Positions 1 to 5,372 of a stretch of DNA of 5,372 bases are shown here, in pieces. Source of the stretch: an uncultured Acetobacteraceae bacterium. Its GTDB lineage: Bacteria; Pseudomonadota; Alphaproteobacteria; Acetobacterales; Acetobacteraceae. Where the stretch lies: contig CAIMEK010000141.1 of assembly GCA_903839965.1 (NCBI GenBank), positions 1 through 5,372 on the forward strand, read 5' to 3'. The notes under the pieces are model-generated. The model did no database searches. It had not been told where the DNA came from and saw only the letters and a program-made list of their open reading frames with translations. Each line of letters begins with the position of its first letter. The stretch's first letter is position 1. Both the position numbers and the translations under genes were made by a program.

Positions 1-546
1 CCGGCCACCTTCGACAGCCTGGGCGAACTCGGCGGGCGCACGGTGGGGCTGGTGGGCTACGGCGCGGTCGGCTCGCTGCTGGCGCCGGTGCTGCAGGCGC
101 TGGGGTGCCGGGTGCTCTACTGCGACCTGGTGCCGCCGCCCAACGCGGTGGGCGATCGCCGCACGCTGGCGGACCTGCTCGCCGGGTCCGACATCGTCTC
201 GCTGCACGTGCCGCTGACCCCGCGCACCGAGCGGATGATCGACGCGGCCGCGCTGGCGCGCATGAAACCCGGCGCCATGCTGGTCAACACCGCCCGCGGC
301 GGCCTGGTGGACGAGGCCGCGCTGGTCGAGGCGCTGACCAACGGCCAGCTCGGCGGCGCCGGCCTCGATGTGTTCGCCGACGAGCCGGCGGATGCGTCGA
401 ACCCGCTGTTCGCCTTGCCCAACGTGGTAGTGACGCCGCACGTGTCCTGGCTGACCACCGGCACGATCGCCCGCAGCCTCGGCGTTGCGGCGGAAAACTG
501 CCGCCGCCTCGCCAGCGGCGAACACCTGCTGCATCGCGTGTGCTGA
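1..546 (+). CDS. D-2-hydroxyacid dehydrogenase, NAD-binding C-terminal part (5' end outside window)
   Basis: The reading frame is open from base 1 to a TGA at 544-546, giving 181 visible residues. It matches the cofactor-binding domain and C-terminal tail of the D-isomer-specific 2-hydroxyacid dehydrogenases, which interconvert 2-oxo acids and D-2-hydroxy acids with NAD(P)H in the cytoplasm. Visible marks are the Rossmann motif GYGAVG (visible residues 19-24), an acidic residue after the second strand (D42 in VLYCD), which in this fold favours NAD over NADP, and the family catalytic triad: Arg99 in NTARGG, Glu128 in DVFADEP and His147 in VTPHVSW. Members are usually about 310-330 residues, so roughly 130-140 N-terminal residues, including most of the substrate-binding domain, lie to the left. 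The GTG at 43 falls inside the Rossmann fold and is not the start. The next gene begins 52 bases downstream on the same strand. The family is clear; the substrate (glycerate, glyoxylate, hydroxypyruvate, phosphoglycerate or other) cannot be decided from this half. Confidence 0.93.
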   Translation, partial: PATFDSLGELGGRTVGLVGYGAVGSLLAPVLQALGCRVLYCDLVPPPNAVGDRRTLADLLAGSDIVSLHVPLTPRTERMIDAAALARMKPGAMLVNTARGGLVDEAALVEALTNGQLGGAGLDVFADEPADASNPLFALPNVVVTPHVSWLTTGTIARSLGVAAENCRRLASGEHLLHRVC

Positions 547-580
547 ACCGCGACGCCAAAACCGCAATGCTGAACCAGGG

Positions 581-589
581 AACGGGGGA
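581..589 (+). promoter_or_regulatory. Probable ribosome binding site of the MFS transporter gene
   Basis: The string AACGGGGGA ends nine bases before ATG 599. Its G run can pair with the CCUCC core of the 16S rRNA 3' end using one G-U pair. This supports ATG 599 over the upstream ATG at 485. The same nine bases precede the next gene. A second short purine run, ACAGGG, lies directly against the ATG and is too close to serve. Confidence 0.55.
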
Positions 590-598
590 ATCACAGGG

Positions 599-1798
599 AT
601 GGCCATAAGCACCACAGCGCGGGGCGAACTGCGCACGCTGGTGCTGGTCTGCGCCGCCCACTTCGCCAGCCATTTCCAGATGCTGGTGTTCCCGCCGCTG
701 TTCCCGCTGCTGCGCGACAGCCTGGGCGTGGGGTTCGTCGAGATCGGCCTCGCCCTGACCCTGTACAACGTGGTGTCCGCGCTCACCCAGGCGCCGATGG
801 GCTTCCTGGTCGACCGCGTGGGTGCGCGCATCGTGCTGGTCGGCGGGCTGGCGCTCGGCGGCGCCGCCTACGTCGTCACCGGCCTGTTCCCGTCCTACCC
901 CATGCTGCTGGTGGCCGCGGCCCTGGTCGGCCTGGCCAACTCGGTCTACCACCCCGCCGACTACGCCCTGCTCTCGGCCGGCATCGGCGACGCACGCATG
1001 GGCCGCGCCTTCTCGGTGCACACCTTCGCGGGCTACTTCGGCGGCGCCATCGCCCCGGCCATCATGTTGCTGCTGGTGACCTGGGTCGGCATGGGCGGCG
1101 CCATCATCGCGGCGGGGATGGTGGGCTGGGTGGTGGGACTCGCCCTGCTCGCGGCACCGTTCGGGGCGGTTACGCGCCGCGCCGCCGAGCACGCCGGCAT
1201 GCGCGGCGCGCGGGCGCTGCTGACCCCGGCCATCCTCGGCCTCGTGCTGTTCTTCGCCATGATCTCGCTCTCCACCGGCGGCATCAGCAACTTCACCGTG
1301 GTGGCGCTGGTGGACGGGTTCGGGGCCACGCTGACTTCGGCCAACGGCGCGCTCACCGCCTTCCTGCTGGCGAGCGCCTGCGGCGTGCTCGCCGGTGGCG
1401 TACTCGCCGACCGCACGACACGCCACGGCGAGGTCGCCACCCTCGGCTTCGGCCTGACCGCGGCGCTGATGCTGCTGATCGGCTACACCTCGCTCGGGCC
1501 GTTCTGGCTGGCGCTGGTGATGGGCGTGGCGGGCTTCCTCTCCGGCATGATCATGCCCTCGCGCGACATGCTGGTGCGCCAGGCCTCGCCGCCCGGCGCC
1601 GAGGGCCGGGTGTTCGGCATCGTCACCACCGGGTTTAATTTTGGCGGCATGGTCTCGCCGGTGGTGTTCGGCGCGCTGATGGATCACCACTTGCCGGCCT
1701 GGCTGTTCTTCGCCAGCGCCATCTTCATGCTGATGACCGCGGCCCTGGCGCTGTTCGGGGAACGACGGCCACGTCCGGCCGCACAAGCCGGCGACTGA
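599..1798 (+). CDS. Major facilitator superfamily transporter, fosmidomycin-resistance-like type
   Basis: This 399-residue inner-membrane protein has about twelve hydrophobic segments (roughly residues 11-33, 47-70, 77-97, 100-118, 139-160, 165-188, 209-228, 246-270, 279-298, 301-320, 338-360 and 366-386), the normal length and layout of an MFS secondary transporter. The MFS signature loop between helices 2 and 3 is GFLVDRVGAR (residues 68-77), and its half-repeat counterpart after helix 8 is GGVLADRTTR (266-274 region). The N-terminal HFASHFQMLVFPPLFPLLRD and the YHPADYALLS stretch (117-126) recall the Fsr-like group of drug and small-acid exporters; this subgroup placement is from memory. 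I chose ATG 599 because it follows a G-rich ribosome binding site (581-589) and places the first helix at the N-terminus. An upstream in-frame ATG at 485 would overlap the dehydrogenase and add a polar, cysteine-bearing extension. It is probably co-transcribed with the dehydrogenase. The substrate and the direction of transport are unknown. Confidence 0.9.
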   Translation: MAISTTARGELRTLVLVCAAHFASHFQMLVFPPLFPLLRDSLGVGFVEIGLALTLYNVVSALTQAPMGFLVDRVGARIVLVGGLALGGAAYVVTGLFPSYPMLLVAAALVGLANSVYHPADYALLSAGIGDARMGRAFSVHTFAGYFGGAIAPAIMLLLVTWVGMGGAIIAAGMVGWVVGLALLAAPFGAVTRRAAEHAGMRGARALLTPAILGLVLFFAMISLSTGGISNFTVVALVDGFGATLTSANGALTAFLLASACGVLAGGVLADRTTRHGEVATLGFGLTAALMLLIGYTSLGPFWLALVMGVAGFLSGMIMPSRDMLVRQASPPGAEGRVFGIVTTGFNFGGMVSPVVFGALMDHHLPAWLFFASAIFMLMTAALALFGERRPRPAAQAGD

Positions 1799-1806
1799 CA
1801 CCACAA

Positions 1807-1815
1807 AACGGGGGA
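1807..1815 (+). promoter_or_regulatory. Probable ribosome binding site of the exported DUF5666-like gene
   Basis: This is a second copy of AACGGGGGA, ending eleven bases before ATG 1827. A purine-rich ACAGGA (1816-1820 region) follows it and gives an alternative Shine-Dalgarno match with tighter spacing, so the exact pairing site is uncertain. Confidence 0.5.
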
Positions 1816-1826
1816 CAGGACGAACG

Positions 1827-2408
1827 ATGAATTCCAGATGGAAGCTTCTTGCGGCCCTGATGGCGCTCGCCGCCACGCCCGCACTGGCGCAAGTCAACAA
1901 CCCGATCAACCTCCTCGGCACGGTCGAGAAAATCGACGCGACCTCGATCTCGGTGCAGAGCGACCAGGGCGGCGCGGTGGAAACCTTCCGCCTCGCGCCG
2001 AACCTGCTGGTCGTCGAAAGCAGGACAGCCACGCTCGCCGATATCAAGCCGAACGACTTCGTCGCCTCGGCGGCCATGCGCGGAACCGACGGCAAGCTGC
2101 ACTCCACGGAGCTGCGCATCTTCCCGGACGCCATGCGGGGCCTGGGCGAAGGCCAGCGACCGATGAACGACACCCGCAACCAGACGATGACCAACGCAAC
2201 GTTCACCGGCGCGGCCGTGGTCAACGGCAGCAACAACCTCAAGGTGACGTTCGCGGGCGGCGAGTCCGAGCTCGTCGTGGACCCGGGGGTTCCGGTGACG
2301 CGCTTCGATACCGTGGACAGGAACCTCGTGAAGAGCGGCGTGCAGGTGCGCGTGCAGGGGACGAACAACGCGGACGGGGCGATGGTTAACCGCATCACGA
2401 TCAGGTAA
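1827..2408 (+). CDS. Exported protein with two DUF5666-like (OB-like) repeats, function unknown
   Basis: This 193-residue protein starts with a classic Sec signal peptide: N-terminal Arg and Lys, a hydrophobic core at residues 7-17, and a likely cleavage site after ATPALA (residue 21). The mature protein is therefore about 172 residues and probably periplasmic. Two similar beta-rich units follow, at about residues 29-100 and 126-193. Each begins with a G-V/A strand and has an L-V/A-P/D segment, then a 'leave the sheet' stretch (LADIKPNDFV and LVKSGVQVRV), and closes with DGK...STELRI or DGA..VNRITI. This is the layout of DUF5666-type OB folds. The linker (102-126) holds GEGQRPMN and QTMTNATF, a pattern I associate with a family of uncharacterised proteobacterial exported proteins. 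There are no cysteines, lipobox or catalytic motif. The gene starts 28 bases after the transporter gene and ends at a terminator hairpin, so it may share its transcript. Base composition looks slightly less GC-rich than its neighbours. The coding call is firm; the domain name is a pattern-based inference and the role is unknown. Confidence 0.85.
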   Translation: MNSRWKLLAALMALAATPALAQVNNPINLLGTVEKIDATSISVQSDQGGAVETFRLAPNLLVVESRTATLADIKPNDFVASAAMRGTDGKLHSTELRIFPDAMRGLGEGQRPMNDTRNQTMTNATFTGAAVVNGSNNLKVTFAGGESELVVDPGVPVTRFDTVDRNLVKSGVQVRVQGTNNADGAMVNRITIR

Positions 2409-2432
2409 AGGCGAGGGCTCTCCCCTCGCCTT
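2408..2432. terminator. Hairpin terminator between convergent genes, probably bidirectional
   Basis: An eight-base-pair GC-rich stem (GGCGAGGG at 2410-2417 with CCCTCGCC at 2423-2430) encloses a five-base loop and is extended by two A-T pairs (2408-2409 with 2431-2432). On the plus strand a T-rich tract, TTCCTTACTT (2431-2440), follows; on the minus strand the stem is followed by TTTACC. It starts at the last base of the plus-strand stop codon and sits two bases beyond the minus-strand ccoS stop. It is thus placed to end both converging transcripts. The U tracts are imperfect, so efficiency is uncertain. Confidence 0.75.
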
Positions 2433-2434
2433 CC

Positions 2435-2587
2435 TTACTTGGGCGGCGGTGGATCGTCGAACAGAATGCGGTTGGCCGCACCCTCGAGGTCGTCGTACTG
2501 GCCGGAACGCAGGCACCACAGGAAGAACACCAGGCCGATGCCGCCCATGATGAGGCTGAGGCCGATCAGGTAGATCATGATTGTCAT
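2435..2587 (-). CDS. ccoS: CcoS, cbb3-type cytochrome oxidase assembly protein
   Basis: This 50-residue inner-membrane protein has one hydrophobic helix (about residues 4-25), followed by the CcoS hallmark W-C-L-R-S-G-Q-Y-D-D-L-E-G (24-36) and the NRILFDD segment (39-45). CcoS is needed for insertion of the redox cofactors, heme and copper, into the cbb3-type terminal oxidase; its biochemical action is not settled. The length is normal for the family. The start at 2587 is fixed by a perfect AGGAGG five bases upstream and by an ATGA overlap with the ccoI stop codon. A longer in-frame reading from 2725 would lie inside ccoI and lacks any CcoS-like sequence. A second ATG three codons in is possible but is too far from the Shine-Dalgarno. 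The tail ends in four prolines and a lysine, a small lineage-specific addition. It is the last gene of the operon before the terminator. Confidence 0.94.
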   Translation of the reverse strand: MTIMIYLIGLSLIMGGIGLVFFLWCLRSGQYDDLEGAANRILFDDPPPPK

Positions 2588-4962
2588 GCCGGCCTCCTTT
2601 CGCGTGGCCGCGCCCGGAAGCTGTTGGCCATCACCAGCAGCGACGAGGTGGACATCGCCGCGGCGGCCAGCCAGGGGGTGACCAGCCCCGCCACCGCCAG
2701 CGGCAGCATGATCGCATTGTAGCACAGCGAGAGCGCCAGGTTCTGCCGCATGACGGTGCGTGCCCGCCGGGCCGAGCGGAGCACGGTGCCGACGGCAGCC
2801 AGGCCGCGGCCCTGGAACACCACGTCGGCCACGGTCTGGCTGATATCGGCGGCGGTGGCGGGAGACAAGGAAACCGAGGCGGCGGCGAGCGAGGGGCCGT
2901 CGTTCAGGCCGTCGCCCACCATCAGGACGCGGTGGCCCTGGGTGCGCAGCGAGTCCACCAGGGCCACCTTTTCGACCGGGCCGACTTCGGCGCGCCAGTC
3001 TTCGATGCCGAGGGTCGCGGCGATGCGGCCGACCGAGGCGGCGCGGTCGCCGGAGGCAAGCAGGATACGCAAGCCGATGCGGCGCAGGTCGGCAAGGGTG
3101 GCGACGCCGTCGGGGCGCAAGCGTTCATCGAAGGCGAAGTGGGTTGGCGGGTGGTGGAAACGGGCGAGCCAGAGTTCCGGGCCGGTCACCGCGGCAGTTG
3201 ATGGATCGCCGGCGAAGCTGCGGGACCCCAGGCGGATTTCGCCGTCGGGGGTGCGGCAGAGCAGGCCTTCGCCGGGGTGCTCCTCGACGCCCTCGCGGGC
3301 GGCCACCGGGCCGGCGGCGGCCAGCAGGGAGCGGGCGAGGGGGTGGCGGCTGCTCGCCGCCAATGAGGCCGCGAGCGGCAGGGCTTCGGGGTCGCGGGCG
3401 GGGTCGTCCACCAGGGCGAGCGTCGGCTCGGTCAGGGTGCCGGTCTTGTCGAACACCACCGTGTCGACCTCGGCCAGGCGTTCCAGTGCGGTCGCCGATT
3501 TCAGCAGGATGCCGGCGCGGAACAGGGCGCCGGTGACGATCACCTGCACCGCCGGCACCGCCAGGGCGAGCGCGCAGGGGCAGGTGACGATGAGCACGGC
3601 GCAGCCGATCAGCAGCGCATCGGCCGCGGGCAGTCCCCGCACGCCCCACCACCAGGCGAAGGTGGCGGCGGCGCAGACATGCACCACCGGCGCGTAGAGC
3701 CGCGCCACCCGATCGGCCAGGATGACGAAACGGCCGCGCCGCGCCTCGGCCGCCTCGATCAGCCGCACGCATTCGGCCAACAGCGTGGCGCTGCCGGTGG
3801 CGGTGGCGCGCACCAGCAAAGTGGCGCCCTGGTTCAGCGTGCCGGCGAATACACGGGTGCCCGGGCCGGCCTGCACGGGCAGGCTTTCGCCGGTGACCAG
3901 GCTGGCGTCCAGCGGCGCGTTGCCGCGCTCCACCACGCCGTCGACGCCGATGCGTTCGCCCATGCCGACCAGCACGCGCGCGTCGGGCGCCACGCGTTCC
4001 TGGGCGCAGCGTTGCACGCTGCCGTCGGCGGCGAGCACCGCCACGTCGGCGCTGCGCAGGCTGAGCAGTTGCTGCGCGGTGGCACGTGCCTGGCCGCGGG
4101 CACGATGGTCCAGCACGCGGCCGATGAGCAGGAAGAACAGCAGCGTGACGACCGAGTCGAAATAGGTGTGCCGGCCACCCTGCGCGGTCTCCCACAGGCT
4201 GACGGCGGACACCAGCAGCACGCCGATGCTGATGGGCACGTCCATGTTGGTGTGGCCCACCCGCAGCGCCCCCCAGGCCGAGCGGAAGAACGGGCGGCCC
4301 GCATAGGCCACCGCCGGCAGGGCGATGAGGGCGGACACCCAGTAGAGCAGGCCGCGCGTGGCCGGGCCCATGCCTTCGTCGAAGCCGGCCCAGACCGCGA
4401 TCGAGTTGATCATGACGTTGATGGAGGCGAAGCCGGCCACCGCGAGCGCGCGCAGCAGCGCCCGGCCGGTGCGGTCGTCGGCCGCGGATAACACGGCGGC
4501 GTCGAAGGGAATGAGCCGGTAGCCGAGCCGTTCGACCGCCGCGACCAGGCGCTCCGCGTCGGTCGGCTCGCCGCGCCAGACCATGCGGAGCATGCGGGTG
4601 GTCAGGTTCACGCGGCCCTGCAGCAGGCCAGGCTCGCGCGCCAGCACCTGCTCGATCAGCCAGACGCAGGCGCCGCATTGCAGTCCGTCGAGCGCCAGCG
4701 TCAGCGCGTACGTGCCGTCGGGCTGCTCCCCGATGTGGCGGGCGAGGTCCCAGCGCTCGGCGGGTTCAGGTCGCGGCGCGCGCCGGGCCGGGTCGAGCAG
4801 GCGCTGCTCATAGTAGCGGCCCAGCCCGAGGTCCTGGATGACCTCGTAGGCGGCCGCGCAGCCCGGGCAGCAGAAGCGTTGCCCGGTGGGCGTTGGCGTG
4901 CCGCAATGGGCACACTGGACTTCGGCTGCGACGGACGGGGCCGCGGCCGCGGCGCCGTTCAC
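2584..4962 (-). CDS. ccoI: CcoI, copper-transporting P1B-type ATPase for cbb3 oxidase assembly
   Basis: This 792-residue membrane ATPase moves copper across the inner membrane for the CuB site of the cbb3 oxidase (CcoI/FixI/CopA2 type). In order: a cysteine cluster, CAHC (17-20) and CCPGC (31-35), typical of CcoI; an HMA domain with metal-binding CGAC (96-99); membrane helices from about 170, including the family stretch HTNMDVPISI (237-246); actuator motif TGES (357-360); CPC in the ion-path helix (461-463); phosphorylation site DKTGT (505-509, Asp505); nucleotide-binding HP (540-541); GDGLND (683-688); and the last helices with YN (748-749) and MxxSS (770-774), which mark Cu(I) specificity. 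All catalytic residues are intact and the length is normal. I chose GTG 4962 because it overlaps the ccoH stop as GTGA and places the cysteine cluster near the N-terminus. The longer reading from 5031, also a GTG, would overlap ccoH by 73 bases and add only a low-complexity, unrelated segment. No strong Shine-Dalgarno precedes GTG 4962, so translation probably depends on coupling to ccoH. Confidence 0.95.
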   Translation of the reverse strand: MNGAAAAAPSVAAEVQCAHCGTPTPTGQRFCCPGCAAAYEVIQDLGLGRYYEQRLLDPARRAPRPEPAERWDLARHIGEQPDGTYALTLALDGLQCGACVWLIEQVLAREPGLLQGRVNLTTRMLRMVWRGEPTDAERLVAAVERLGYRLIPFDAAVLSAADDRTGRALLRALAVAGFASINVMINSIAVWAGFDEGMGPATRGLLYWVSALIALPAVAYAGRPFFRSAWGALRVGHTNMDVPISIGVLLVSAVSLWETAQGGRHTYFDSVVTLLFFLLIGRVLDHRARGQARATAQQLLSLRSADVAVLAADGSVQRCAQERVAPDARVLVGMGERIGVDGVVERGNAPLDASLVTGESLPVQAGPGTRVFAGTLNQGATLLVRATATGSATLLAECVRLIEAAEARRGRFVILADRVARLYAPVVHVCAAATFAWWWGVRGLPAADALLIGCAVLIVTCPCALALAVPAVQVIVTGALFRAGILLKSATALERLAEVDTVVFDKTGTLTEPTLALVDDPARDPEALPLAASLAASSRHPLARSLLAAAGPVAAREGVEEHPGEGLLCRTPDGEIRLGSRSFAGDPSTAAVTGPELWLARFHHPPTHFAFDERLRPDGVATLADLRRIGLRILLASGDRAASVGRIAATLGIEDWRAEVGPVEKVALVDSLRTQGHRVLMVGDGLNDGPSLAAASVSLSPATAADISQTVADVVFQGRGLAAVGTVLRSARRARTVMRQNLALSLCYNAIMLPLAVAGLVTPWLAAAAMSTSSLLVMANSFRARPRERRPA
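2593..2598 (-). promoter_or_regulatory. Strong Shine-Dalgarno site of ccoS, inside the ccoI end
   Basis: AGGAGG is read on the minus strand five bases before the ccoS ATG. It lies inside the last codons of ccoI, so ccoS can recruit ribosomes independently in addition to coupling through the ATGA overlap. It decides the ccoS start. Confidence 0.85.
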
Positions 4963-5372
4963 CGCACGACCAGCCGCCGCGTCGTGTGGTATTCGCCGCC
5001 CGGCGCCGTCACGGTCAGGTCGAGGTTCCACTGGCCCGGCGCCAGCGCGGCCTCGGCCACGAAGCGGCCCGGGGCGGTGGCACGGAAGGCAAGGGTTGCG
5101 GGCGTCGCCTCGCCGAGCGGACGTTCGGCGGCGGCGCTGAGGCGGGCGCCCACCAGCGGGGAGCCGGCGCGATCGGACAGCGTGACCACGGGGCGGCCGC
5201 CATCGAGCGTGTCGCGCACCGTCCAGCCCAGGGCGTCCTGGCGTTCGGCGGCCTGCAGCACGTGGTCGTAGCCGTTGCTGGCGCCGAAGCCGTTGGTGGT
5301 CGCCAGGCCGGGGAAGCTGCGTACCGCCAGGCCCATCATGGCGAAATTCACCACCATGACGAAGCCGATGCC
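4959..5372 (-). CDS. ccoH: CcoH/FixH-family cbb3 oxidase assembly protein (5' end outside window)
   Basis: The frame runs from the right edge to a TGA at 4959-4961, giving 137 visible residues. It begins inside a membrane helix (GIGFVMVVNFAMMGLAV, visible residues 1-17). Next come RSFPGLATTNG and SNGYDHVLQAAERQDALGW (32-50), which correspond to the short conserved region after the helix in FixH proteins, and then a beta-rich periplasmic domain ending in APGQWNLDLTVTAPGGEY (111-128). CcoH is a single-helix inner-membrane protein that associates with and stabilises the assembling cbb3 oxidase. The ATG at 5357 lies inside the helix, so the true start is to the right, probably some 10-25 codons upstream. 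The identification rests on the FixH-like pattern plus its position directly before ccoI with a GTGA overlap; the family is poorly conserved, so context carries much of the weight. Confidence 0.85.
   Translation of the reverse strand, partial: GIGFVMVVNFAMMGLAVRSFPGLATTNGFGASNGYDHVLQAAERQDALGWTVRDTLDGGRPVVTLSDRAGSPLVGARLSAAAERPLGEATPATLAFRATAPGRFVAEAALAPGQWNLDLTVTAPGGEYHTTRRLVVR

Noticed and set aside
485..598. N-terminal extension of the transporter starting at ATG 485.
   Set aside because: It overlaps the dehydrogenase end by 62 bases, encodes a polar stretch not expected before the first MFS helix, and ignores the well-placed G-rich ribosome binding site before ATG 599.
284..2398. A 704-codon open frame on the minus strand, spanning the dehydrogenase, the transporter and the exported protein gene.
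   Set aside because: It runs antisense to three well-supported genes, and its product is rich in Arg, His, Gln and Gly without any family motif. It is the expected lack of stop codons opposite GC-rich genes.
2588..2725. N-terminal extension of ccoS starting at 2725.
   Set aside because: It lies inside ccoI in another frame and lacks similarity to CcoS. The AGGAGG and ATGA overlap at 2587 give a family-sized protein.
2581..3697. Plus-strand open frames of 206 and 315 codons opposite ccoI.
   Set aside because: They are antisense shadows of ccoI with biased composition and no recognisable domain; no ribosome binding site was seen at their starts.
3125..4678. A 517-codon minus-strand frame inside ccoI.
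   Set aside because: It is a shifted frame of ccoI with an Arg/Ala/Gly/Pro-rich product; the ccoI frame holds all the catalytic motifs without interruption.
1..5372. An FNR/ANR box (TTGAT-N4-ATCAA), expected for oxygen control of cbb3 genes.
   Set aside because: I found no convincing match. The promoter of the cco genes should lie beyond the right edge.
1..5372. CRISPR arrays, insertion sequences, tRNA genes or phage-defence genes.
   Set aside because: No regularly spaced direct repeats, terminal inverted repeats, transposase motifs or tRNA-like cloverleaf were seen; nearly all bases are accounted for by housekeeping-type genes.

Overview
The window is GC-rich (by eye well over 65%), gene-dense bacterial chromosome with G/C-ending codons and very short intergenic gaps. 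The presence of cbb3-type cytochrome oxidase assembly genes points to a proteobacterium. The style of CcoS, CcoI and the FixH-like protein would suit a betaproteobacterium such as a member of the Rhodocyclales, but that placement is inference and no marker gene is present to prove it.

Left half, plus strand (1-2408): three genes in one direction. First is the C-terminal part of a D-2-hydroxyacid dehydrogenase, cut by the left window edge. After 52 bases comes a 12-helix major facilitator transporter resembling the fosmidomycin-resistance-like group, and after 28 bases a small exported protein with two OB-like (DUF5666-like) repeats. The same nine-base string, AACGGGGGA, precedes both complete genes and probably contains their ribosome binding sites. 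A dehydrogenase next to a transporter suggests import or export of a small organic acid linked to its oxidation or reduction, but the substrate cannot be read from the sequence. The small exported protein may only be a neighbour.

Middle (2408-2432): a GC-rich hairpin lies between the converging gene sets and probably ends transcription in both directions.

Right half, minus strand (2435-5372): a ccoH-ccoI-ccoS cluster, read right to left, with the start of ccoH cut by the right edge. Stop and start codons overlap at both junctions (GTGA between ccoH and ccoI, ATGA between ccoI and ccoS), indicating one translationally coupled operon. CcoI is a copper-transporting P1B-type ATPase that supplies copper for the cbb3 oxidase active site, CcoS is a small membrane protein needed for cofactor insertion, and CcoH helps to stabilise the assembling complex. 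The oxidase structural genes (ccoNOQP) and ccoG are expected beyond the right edge.

I see no mobile element, CRISPR array, RNA gene or clearly new system. The least familiar item is the duplicated-domain exported protein at 1827-2408.
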